From Synergistaceae bacterium UBA1037 (GTDB lineage Bacteria > Synergistota > Synergistia > Synergistales > Synergistaceae), in NCBI GenBank assembly GCA_002316795.1, contig DCEE01000007.1, forward strand, positions 38,774 to 92,820: a DNA stretch of 54,047 nucleotides, read 5' to 3'. Position numbers and translations under genes: made by a program. Positions 7,120-14,571 of this stretch are shown here, piece by piece (within the stretch, counting starts at the first letter, position 1; every line of letters begins with the position of its first letter). Under the pieces are notes generated by a model. The model was not told where the DNA came from. It did no database searches and saw only the letters and a program-made list of their open reading frames with translations.

Positions 7120-8346
7120 ATGTTTCAGGAGTTGATCGATAATATTACTAACACCGGTGTCTTTACGGAAAGTTTAAGCGGCTGGATATCTAACCTCTCT
7201 GTCAACACTGTAATCATATTTATCATGATGATTTTTATGATCGTTGGAGCGGTCGATAAGATCCGCGGCAATAAATTGGGATACGGTGAAGAATTTGACA
7301 ACGGATTCAACGCTATGGGGCCCCTTGCGATCGCAATGGCCGGAGTCGTGGCGGCAGCGCCTGTTCTTGCAATAATTCTTAAACCGTTCATCGTGCCTAT
7401 TTACAATATGGTGGGAGCAGACGCATCCATGTTTGCCACAACTTTGCTTGCGTGTGACATGGGGGGATATCCGCTTGCCATGAAACTTGCGTCGAACGAA
7501 TCAGTAGGCAACTTTGCAGGGCTTATTCTTGGAACGATGATGGGGCCGACCATTGTGTTCACGATCCCTGTCGCGCTCTCCATTATAAAGCCTGAAGACC
7601 GCCCGTACCTTGGTGCCGGCATACTTGCAGGACTTATTACGGTTCCGATCGGGTGTATAGCAGGCGGTCTTGTTATGAATATGACTCCCTATAAGATCGC
7701 ATTGGGCACGGTCCTTGTCAACCTCATTCCGGTCATCATCATTGCCGGGCTGATTTGTATCGGTCTTTGGGTGATCCCTGACACCATGATCCGCGGATTC
7801 AATAAATTTGGAACAGCTGTTACCATACTTATCACGATATTCACGGCCATCGCTGTATTTGAATACCTGACGGGGATTCGTTTCCCTCTGTTCGATATTA
7901 TGGTAGATCCGGAAAAGAACGATGGAGTTGTTCCTCTTGAATCAGGTCTCCTCATATGCGGACAAATCGCCATCGTCCTGATCGGAGCTTTCCCGATGGT
8001 CAAGTGGATAACGAGGACCTTTGGCAAAGCGCTTGAGAAGGTCGGAAGCGCGCTGGGAATGAATGAAGTTGCATCTGCCGGAATGGTTGCCAATCTTGCA
8101 AACAACATCGCAATGTTCAACATAATGGATCAGATGGATCCGAAAGGCAAACTGCTGAATGTTGCGTTTGCTGTCTCGGCAGCTTTTGTCTTTGGCGACC
8201 ACCTTGGCTTTACCGCAGGCGTCAACAAGGAAATGATCTTCCCTGTCATCGTTGGCAAACTTGTCGCCGGCGTTACTGCTCTAATCCTTGCAAATATTCT
8301 GTCGCCCAAACTTCTGTCTAAGATAAAGACCGGTGACAAAGCGTAA
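7120..8346 (+). CDS. eutH: Ethanolamine permease EutH
   Basis: A 408-aa polytopic membrane protein of the EutH family, which brings ethanolamine into the cell, mainly when the diffusible free base is scarce. About ten hydrophobic helices can be read, and the family segments MMIFMIVGAVDKIRGN, GFNAMGPLAIAMAG and TLLACDMGGYPLAM are present. This gene is the best single indicator that the compartment handles ethanolamine rather than propanediol or choline. The start has AGGAGG upstream. It lies between the PduT-type shell gene and eutQ. Confidence 0.94.
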   Translation: MFQELIDNITNTGVFTESLSGWISNLSVNTVIIFIMMIFMIVGAVDKIRGNKLGYGEEFDNGFNAMGPLAIAMAGVVAAAPVLAIILKPFIVPIYNMVGADASMFATTLLACDMGGYPLAMKLASNESVGNFAGLILGTMMGPTIVFTIPVALSIIKPEDRPYLGAGILAGLITVPIGCIAGGLVMNMTPYKIALGTVLVNLIPVIIIAGLICIGLWVIPDTMIRGFNKFGTAVTILITIFTAIAVFEYLTGIRFPLFDIMVDPEKNDGVVPLESGLLICGQIAIVLIGAFPMVKWITRTFGKALEKVGSALGMNEVASAGMVANLANNIAMFNIMDQMDPKGKLLNVAFAVSAAFVFGDHLGFTAGVNKEMIFPVIVGKLVAGVTALILANILSPKLLSKIKTGDKA

Positions 8347-8382
8347 AAATTTGCAGATCAGGGAATAGAGGAGTGAGAATGA

Positions 8383-8817
8383 ATGAACGTGAGCGAAGAC
8401 ATTATACGCAAAATAGTTACTGAAGTCGTAAAAGAGGCTTTGGGCATCCCAAAAGAAGACTTCGTAAAAGTGCGCGATAAAAGCGGAGTAATGATGATCA
8501 AAACAGACACTGTCAAATGCGAACCTTTTGAAACTGAAGGTGTCTCGCTTAAAGATATAACTACACTTGAGGAGGCTCCCAGGATCGGTGCCGGCATAAT
8601 GGAACTCGACCATTCCAGCCTTGAATGGACTCTCAGATACGACGAATATGACCTTGTGCTGGAAGGCACTCTGGAGATCAATATCGATGGCCGCCTGATA
8701 TCCGGTGGACCGGGAGACATCATCTACATACCGAAGGATTCCCATATCCACTTCCAGACTCCCTGTAAGGCGAGGTTCGCTTACTTCGTCTATCCCGCAA
8801 ACTGGTCACAGCAATGA
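8383..8817 (+). CDS. eutQ: EutQ, cupin domain only
   Basis: A 144-aa EutQ-type protein. Residues about 1-20 (SEDIIRKIVTEVVKEALG) form an amphipathic helix of encapsulation-peptide type. The rest is the EutQ cupin, seen in EYDLVLEGTLEINIDGR, GGPGDIIYIPKDSHIHF and the final FAYFVYPANW. Enterobacterial EutQ, reported to have acetate kinase activity, is longer and carries an extra N-terminal module not found here; a similar module is encoded separately at 4565-4867. The start is the second of two overlapping ATGs (8379 and 8383); only 8383 is in frame. It is the last gene before the operon's terminator-like repeat. Confidence 0.9.
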   Translation: MNVSEDIIRKIVTEVVKEALGIPKEDFVKVRDKSGVMMIKTDTVKCEPFETEGVSLKDITTLEEAPRIGAGIMELDHSSLEWTLRYDEYDLVLEGTLEINIDGRLISGGPGDIIYIPKDSHIHFQTPCKARFAYFVYPANWSQQ

Positions 8818-8889
8818 CCCACATCTGAGCGTGTTGTCAATCGATGCTTTTATGTTTTTAAGATAGCACGTGTTATGTGAATAACATTA

Positions 8890-8936
8890 AATACCTCCTA
8901 TAGTCAGATGAGAAGCCCCTGACTATAGGAGGTATT
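8890..8936. terminator. 18-bp perfect inverted repeat between convergent genes
   Basis: Bases 8890-8907 and 8919-8936 are perfect reverse complements around an 11-base loop. The repeat lies between the end of eutQ (plus) and the end of the HD gene (minus), so a bidirectional terminator is the natural reading. It is not GC-rich and lacks a strong T tract, which is unusual. Either strand reads a ribosome-binding-like AGGAGGT in the 3' arm. Confidence 0.6.
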
Positions 8937-8949
8937 GTATTTAATCATT

Positions 8950-9711
8950 TTATGCCATTGAATATATCCGGCTGACCAGATCGTCAACGAGGTCGTTTAT
9001 CCCGCAGGAACGGAGGTCTTCGCGTATCCTCTCTATGATCCTCTCTTCTTTCAATGTTGCCACAGATACGGTGAAGTTAAGGTCACACCCCCACGTAAGC
9101 TGGATCAATCTGTAGTCCTGAAGGGATCTGGCATTTGAATAGGAGCCCGTACCGGTCTCCCTTATTTCTTCAACCAGTCCGGGTGAAAGCCCTTCGGACA
9201 TCCGGTGCCTTGGCAGCATCTCATAGATAGTGCCGTTGTCCATGCGTTCTTCCACCATTCTGTAAATATCTATCTTGTCTGCATCCCTGACAAGGCATGA
9301 CCATTTATACGCTCCGAGCTTAAGGTCGGAAGGGACTGTTTTCTTGTTGTGGAACCTGACTGCGGCAATAATGTTATCCCTGAAATTTTCAGGGATACCC
9401 TCCCACTCAAACTTTTCCGTTATTATTTCTGCCCCCAGGTCTCCGTGGTCGACGCTTGCGCTGTCAAAGAATGTGCTGTACATGCTGTACTGTGGGAATC
9501 TTCCCACATCGTGCAGAAGCCCTGCGGTAAATGCAAGCCAGTTGTCGCCGTATTCGTCCCATCCCATGGAGTCTGCTATTTCAGAGCATATGGCAGAGAC
9601 CCTCCTGCTGTGTTTGAGCTTGAGATCAAGCATTGGGTGAAGTGCCCCTCTGACCTTATAATCATCTGTGAAACCTTTGAACCATTCATTTGTCCTATCG
9701 GCAGAAAACAC
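8950..9711 (-). CDS. HD-domain metal-dependent phosphohydrolase
   Basis: The protein carries an HD domain: His in LKHSRRV, HD in LLHDVGRFPQYS, a later DHGDLGAEI, and the closing Asp in RDADKIDIYR. These families hydrolyse phosphate esters such as nucleotides; the substrate cannot be predicted. It is encoded opposite to the BMC operon. ATG 9729 is possible, but GTG 9711 has GGGAGG 8 bases upstream. A TATAAT at 9746-9741 on the minus strand would start transcription near 9734, leaving almost no leader for the ATG. Either start leaves the HD domain whole. Confidence 0.85.
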   Translation of the reverse strand: MFSADRTNEWFKGFTDDYKVRGALHPMLDLKLKHSRRVSAICSEIADSMGWDEYGDNWLAFTAGLLHDVGRFPQYSMYSTFFDSASVDHGDLGAEIITEKFEWEGIPENFRDNIIAAVRFHNKKTVPSDLKLGAYKWSCLVRDADKIDIYRMVEERMDNGTIYEMLPRHRMSEGLSPGLVEEIRETGTGSYSNARSLQDYRLIQLTWGCDLNFTVSVATLKEERIIERIREDLRSCGINDLVDDLVSRIYSMA

Positions 9712-9859
9712 TGGCTTCCCCTCCCGCATTCTGAGAGAATATTATATAACAACTATGAAATAATTATTGATAACGGGCAGCAGTGTCCGGGTAATAGGGG
9801 AAATGACTGCAAGGACCCCAAAGCAAAAGTCATATACAAAAATTGGATCAGGAGGAGAC

Positions 9860-10672
9860 ATGCCTATGGATTGGTTTGTGGGAGCTTCAGCTCCGGTACA
9901 GGCATTATTGGCAGGCTGCTTTACATGGGGGCTGACGGCATTGGGCGCATCGGGAGTTTATCTTGCGAAAAGGCCCGATCAGAAGGTTCTTGACGTAATG
10001 CTGGGGTTTGCCGGAGGAGTTATGATAGCAGCCAGCTTCTGGTCACTTCTCGCCCCGGCAATATCGATATCCGAAGAGCTGGGATATCCCGGATGGCTGC
10101 CCCCCTTCATCGGATTCCTTCTCGGAGGCATCTCAATGAGGCTTCTTGACATGCTTATGCCGCACCTTCACCCCGGAATGGCAGAGACTTCCCCTGACGG
10201 TCCCCCGTCAAGGATGAGAAGGACCACTCTTCTTATCCTGGCAATAACTTTGCACAATATACCGGAAGGAATGGCCGTAGGGGTAGCCTTCGGAGCCATA
10301 GGCCTCATGCCCGAAGCGACAATTGCAGGGGCAGTGGCTCTTGCATTGGGGATAGGGCTCCAGAACTTTCCGGAAGGGCTTGCCGTATCCATGCCGCTCC
10401 GCCGGGAGGGACTCAGCAGGAATAAGGCATTTTTATTCGGCCAGCTTTCCGCAGTAGTCGAACCAGTATTTGCCCTGCTCGGTGCGGTCCTGGTGCAGAT
10501 AGCCCGCCCTGTCCTTCCCTATGCTCTGGCTTATGCTGCCGGTGCTATGATATTTGTTGTGGTCGAAGAGGTCGTTCCGGAATCACAATCCAGCGGAAAC
10601 GGAGACCTCGCGACCATGGGGGTCCTCTTCGGCTTTGCCGTGATGATGGTACTGGATGTAGCCCTGGGATGA
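9860..10672 (+). CDS. ZIP-family metal transporter
   Basis: A roughly 270-aa membrane protein of the ZIP (zinc/iron permease, GufA-like) family that imports divalent metals such as Zn2+. The two signature helices are clear: HNIPEGMAVGVAFG and QNFPEGLAVSMPL, holding the metal-binding His/Asn/Glu residues. A His-containing loop (MPHLHPG) precedes them. The AGGAGG at 9850-9855 serves ATG 9860 or ATG 9866; the choice changes only two residues. The longer frame from 9767 lacks membrane character and was not used. It is divergent from the HD gene and stands alone. Confidence 0.9.
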   Translation: MPMDWFVGASAPVQALLAGCFTWGLTALGASGVYLAKRPDQKVLDVMLGFAGGVMIAASFWSLLAPAISISEELGYPGWLPPFIGFLLGGISMRLLDMLMPHLHPGMAETSPDGPPSRMRRTTLLILAITLHNIPEGMAVGVAFGAIGLMPEATIAGAVALALGIGLQNFPEGLAVSMPLRREGLSRNKAFLFGQLSAVVEPVFALLGAVLVQIARPVLPYALAYAAGAMIFVVVEEVVPESQSSGNGDLATMGVLFGFAVMMVLDVALG

Positions 10673-10854
10673 CAAAAAGTTCAAATGACAGCACAGGGTA
10701 ATATCGGACGGCTTCCGGCTATACGCTACGGCAGGCCTCTGTGCTATACTTTTCCGATGGCTCCGAAGATCTGAGTGACTAAAATCCCTTTATATGAGTG
10801 ACAATTATATAGTGCTTGATCCAGCATAAGATACGTTATATGGAGGAATAATTG

Positions 10855-11670
10855 ATGGAAAACAAGATCGCCCTGATAGCGGGAGACGGAAATCTGCCTG
10901 TAGTGATAGCCAGCAGGCTCACCGACATGGGGACGCCTCCGGTCGTTTACTCAGTCAGGGAGAAAGTTGGCGACATATCAAAATTCGCACTTGAAGTTGT
11001 AAATATTGTCAAGCCCGATATCGGATCCACCATTAAAGATATGAAGAGCCGCGGAGTAAAAAAAATAATAATGGCCGGACTCATATCCAAGACTCTCGCA
11101 TTCAAGCCCTCACTTTTCGATCTTACCACGCAGAGATTTCTTGCGAGCCTTGTCTTCAGGGACGACCACTCATTGTTGGGAGCCCTTGTGGATTTTCTTG
11201 AAAAATCAGGATTCGAGGTCATGAGTTACAGGGAGATAATCCCGGACCTGCTTGCAGAGCCGGGATACATTGCAGGCAGAAGACCCACAACGGACGAGAA
11301 AGCTGATGCGGAGTATGGATTCTCTATCTGCAGGACCCTCGTACCCCTCTCTTTCGGACAGACCGTGGTCGTTAACAAACGTTCGGTCGTTGCCGTCGAA
11401 GCTATGGAGGGGACTGATGCCACGCTTCTGAGGGCCGGCTCTCTCTGCACCGGCGGAACAGTGGTGAAGATGATGAGGCTTGACCAGGATGAACGGTATG
11501 ACATTCCGACCGTGGGACCCAACACGCTGAGGAACATGGCACAGGCAAAGCTTACCTGTCTTGTCCTGCATGCGGGATGGACTCTGATAATGGATCCGGA
11601 AGAGTTCCGTTCCGTTGCGGAAAAAGAAAAAATTGCCGTAATTGGTATTGAACAGTGTCGATCTTCCTGA
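10855..11670 (+). CDS. lpxI: UDP-2,3-diacylglucosamine pyrophosphatase LpxI
   Basis: LpxI hydrolyses UDP-2,3-diacylglucosamine to lipid X and UMP on the cytoplasmic side, the step before disaccharide formation. The 271-aa protein has the DUF1009 layout: N-terminal LIAGDGNLPVVIA, middle KKIIMAGLISKTLAFKPSLFD and DDHSLLGALVDFLE, and C-terminal VVAVEAMEGTD and DIPTVGPNTL. It replaces LpxH of E. coli. GGAGG lies 8 bases before ATG 10855; the TTG three bases upstream is less likely. It is the first gene of the lipid A/Kdo operon and overlaps lpxB by 16 bases. Confidence 0.95.
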   Translation: MENKIALIAGDGNLPVVIASRLTDMGTPPVVYSVREKVGDISKFALEVVNIVKPDIGSTIKDMKSRGVKKIIMAGLISKTLAFKPSLFDLTTQRFLASLVFRDDHSLLGALVDFLEKSGFEVMSYREIIPDLLAEPGYIAGRRPTTDEKADAEYGFSICRTLVPLSFGQTVVVNKRSVVAVEAMEGTDATLLRAGSLCTGGTVVKMMRLDQDERYDIPTVGPNTLRNMAQAKLTCLVLHAGWTLIMDPEEFRSVAEKEKIAVIGIEQCRSS

Positions 11671-12782
11671 GTTCGGGAGAGGCATCCGGAGACCACTACA
11701 CGGCCTCTGTTGCCAGGGAGCTGCACAGGCTCGGCTATAAAGGAGATATATGGGGCATGGGAGGCAAAGAGCCCAGAGAGGCCGGAGTGAGGGTCGAATG
11801 GCCCGGAGAAGAGCTTCAGCTCCTAGGCATAGCAGAGGTCCTCTCATCAATACCCTCGCTGTACAGACAGCTCAATGATATGGCGGAGAGAATAATGAAG
11901 GAGGGGCCAGAAAGCGTCGTTATAGCCGACAGCCCTGACTTCAACATACGGCTGGTGCAGAAGCTGAGGTCAAAGGGATATAAAGGGAGGGTATTTTACA
12001 TCTCTCCGCCTACTGTATGGGCCTGGAGAAGCGGTCGTGTAAAAAAGATCGCTGCTGTAGTCGATGAGTGTTTTCCGCTTTTCAGGTTTGAGCATGAATT
12101 TCTTTTGAAAAACGGCTGCAGCAGCTATTGGACCGGACATCCCATGACAGAGGAATTTGCTGACAGGGCTGCGCTGGCGGGCAATCTTCCGGAAAGCCTC
12201 AGGGATGACAAAAGGCTTGTGGCGTTTCTTCCGGGAAGCAGGGGAGTCGAGATAAAGAACCTTCTGCCGCTGATGGAGAAAGCAGCCTCTGAACTTAAAG
12301 AGAGGGGATGGCGGCCGGTCTTTTCGATCGCCCCAGGTCTGAATGAGAAGAAAAGAAGAGCGATGAAAGAGCATCTTGAAGGCAATAAATTTGACTTATA
12401 TACAGGTCCGGGGAGGGATCTCCTCGCCGCCTCGTATTGTTCTGTAGCAGCAAGCGGGACCGTGGCAGTCGAGGCAATGATGCTGGGCTGTTACATGGTA
12501 GTGGCATACAGGCTGAGCTCATTCTCGGCATTTGTGGCAAGGCTCCTTGTAAGAACAAAATATTACACTATCCCCAATATACTTCTTGACGCCGAACTCT
12601 TCCCGGAACTGATGCAGGAAGAGGCGACGCCGAAAAATCTTGTCAGGGAGACCATGAGGTGGCTTGAGGGCGACGATGATTTTAAGGCCGGAATTGGCCG
12701 GAAGATGGAGCTTGCAAGGAAGATGCTTGGGGAGACGGGAGTCTGCGAATCATGGGCGAAAAGGATAATGGGGGCGGCATGA
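11655..12782 (+). CDS. lpxB: Lipid-A-disaccharide synthase LpxB
   Basis: LpxB joins UDP-2,3-diacylglucosamine and lipid X to form the tetraacyl disaccharide 1-phosphate at the inner membrane. The 375-aa protein has the GT19 features SSGEASGDHY at the N-terminus, DSPDFNIRL, YISPPTVWAWR, FLPGSRGVEI and the nucleotide-binding segment ASGTVAVEAMML. It starts with GTG inside the end of lpxI, so the two are translationally coupled and act on successive steps. msbA follows after one base. Confidence 0.95.
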   Translation: MSIFLSSGEASGDHYTASVARELHRLGYKGDIWGMGGKEPREAGVRVEWPGEELQLLGIAEVLSSIPSLYRQLNDMAERIMKEGPESVVIADSPDFNIRLVQKLRSKGYKGRVFYISPPTVWAWRSGRVKKIAAVVDECFPLFRFEHEFLLKNGCSSYWTGHPMTEEFADRAALAGNLPESLRDDKRLVAFLPGSRGVEIKNLLPLMEKAASELKERGWRPVFSIAPGLNEKKRRAMKEHLEGNKFDLYTGPGRDLLAASYCSVAASGTVAVEAMMLGCYMVVAYRLSSFSAFVARLLVRTKYYTIPNILLDAELFPELMQEEATPKNLVRETMRWLEGDDDFKAGIGRKMELARKMLGETGVCESWAKRIMGAA

Positions 12783-12783
12783 G

Positions 12784-14571
12784 ATGCTCTCACTGAAAGA
12801 CAAAAAAGCCTGGTCATCATACATCCGTCTGCTGAGTTACTGCAGGCCTTATAAAATGAGGCTTGCGGCTGCTCTGGCCTGTATGGTGCTTTCCGCGATA
12901 TTCGGGATCATCCCGCCGTGGCTGATAAAAAACGTCGTGGATGATGTCCTCATCAACAAGGAATCTTCCACACTCGACCTTTTGGCTTTCGGTATCGTCG
13001 CGCTCTATATCCTTAAGGCCCTCTTCGGTTACGGTCACATGTATCTTATGACGTGGGTCGGCCAGAAGGTCGTAATAGACATAAGGCTGGAATTATATGA
13101 CCACACACAGAGGCTTTCCCTGGCCAAACTCTACAGCAAGCGCTCCGGAGAATTTCTCTCAAGGATAACCAACGACGTGGCGACGCTCCAAAACATACTC
13201 GCAGCAGTCGTTGTCGATTTCGTGGTCCAGGGCTGCACTTTTATCGGGATAATCTGCTTCCTCCTCTTCATAAACTGGAAGCTTACGCTTGTTACTTTCG
13301 TGGTCACCCCGCTGGCAGTTCTGGTGATAGACAAAGCCTCATCCAAACTGCGCGAAGTGGGGGGGACCATACAGGAAAAGCTCGCGATGGTCGCGGCCAT
13401 AGCTCAGGAAGCGCTCTCATCCATAAGGATAGTCAGAGCTTTCGTGACGGAAGAAAAAGAATATGCGAGGTTCGAAGATGAGAGCAACAGGCATTTCAAG
13501 GCTGTGATGAAGGGAACGCAGGTCAGGGGACTTCTTGAAGGAATAGTCGAGGTCATCCTTATTGCCGCGCTTGCCTTTATCCTGTGGTTCGGAGGAAGGG
13601 ATGTCATAAAAGGCAGGCTCACGGCCGGCGAACTCCTTGCGTTTCTTACGTACATAGGACTTCTTGTTCAGCCGATAAGGGTACTCAGCAGGGTGATAAG
13701 CACAATACAGCAGGGTGTGGCATCTGCTGACAGGGTATTTGAGATACTTGATGAGAAGAACGAAGTCCCTCTGCCCGATGACCCTGTGGTCCTTAGTCCG
13801 ATGGAGGGACGCATCTCTTTCAGGGACGTCTGGTTTGCATATAACGACAAGGCCTGGGTGCTCAAAGGACTGGATTTTGAGATAGTAAACGGGCAGAAGG
13901 TAGCCGTAGTTGGATCTACCGGTGCGGGAAAATCGACGCTGGCAGACCTGGTGATGAGGTTTTACGACCCTCAGAAGGGCCGGATATTGATCGACGGTAC
14001 AGACATCAGGCAGCTGGACCTTAAAACGTACCGAAGACAGATAGGTGTCGTCCCCCAGGATCCTGTCCTCATGAAGGGTACCCTCGCATACAACATAGGA
14101 TACGGATTTGAGGGGGTCACTGACGCCGACCTGATCAAAGCTGCGGAGATCGCAGGTATTCTAGATTTTATAAGGAGCCTTCCTGACGGATTTGATACAG
14201 GCGTGGGTGAGAGGGGAGTTACATTGAGCGGAGGACAGAGACAGCGTATCGCCATCGCCCGGGCTGTAGTAAGGGATCCGAGGATACTGATAATGGATGA
14301 GGCGACATCTTCGCTCGATGCGCTTGTTGAACAGCAGGTTCAGGATGCCATGAGAAAGGCCATGGAAGGCCGGACCTCGATAATAATTGCACACAGGCTT
14401 TCAACTATACGCGATGCCGGCAGGATCGCGGTCCTTTCAGGCGGAAAACTTGTGGAACAGGGCACACATGAAGAACTGATCTCAATGAAGGGACACTATC
14501 ACAGGCTCTTCATGGCGAGCAACGGAGAACACGGCGAAGAAAATGTCAAAGTTGCTGCGCAGTTATCTTAG
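12784..14571 (+). CDS. msbA: Lipid A flippase, MsbA-type ABC transporter
   Basis: A 595-aa half-transporter fused as membrane domain plus ATPase, expected to form a homodimer that flips core-lipid A across the inner membrane. Six membrane helices occupy about residues 20-310. The ATPase has Walker A GSTGAGKST (about 377-385), the Q-loop in IGVVPQDPVLM, the signature LSGGQRQR (481 on) and Walker B ILIMDEATSSLD. Its position between lpxB and lpxK supports a lipid A role over drug export. The last 29 bases overlap the lpxK-fusion gene. Confidence 0.93.
   Translation: MLSLKDKKAWSSYIRLLSYCRPYKMRLAAALACMVLSAIFGIIPPWLIKNVVDDVLINKESSTLDLLAFGIVALYILKALFGYGHMYLMTWVGQKVVIDIRLELYDHTQRLSLAKLYSKRSGEFLSRITNDVATLQNILAAVVVDFVVQGCTFIGIICFLLFINWKLTLVTFVVTPLAVLVIDKASSKLREVGGTIQEKLAMVAAIAQEALSSIRIVRAFVTEEKEYARFEDESNRHFKAVMKGTQVRGLLEGIVEVILIAALAFILWFGGRDVIKGRLTAGELLAFLTYIGLLVQPIRVLSRVISTIQQGVASADRVFEILDEKNEVPLPDDPVVLSPMEGRISFRDVWFAYNDKAWVLKGLDFEIVNGQKVAVVGSTGAGKSTLADLVMRFYDPQKGRILIDGTDIRQLDLKTYRRQIGVVPQDPVLMKGTLAYNIGYGFEGVTDADLIKAAEIAGILDFIRSLPDGFDTGVGERGVTLSGGQRQRIAIARAVVRDPRILIMDEATSSLDALVEQQVQDAMRKAMEGRTSIIIAHRLSTIRDAGRIAVLSGGKLVEQGTHEELISMKGHYHRLFMASNGEHGEENVKVAAQLS

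Noticed and set aside
9349..9993. 214-codon plus-strand frame across the HD gene
   Set aside because: It is antisense to the HD-domain protein and runs into the ZIP gene in the wrong frame; the HD motifs show which strand is coding.
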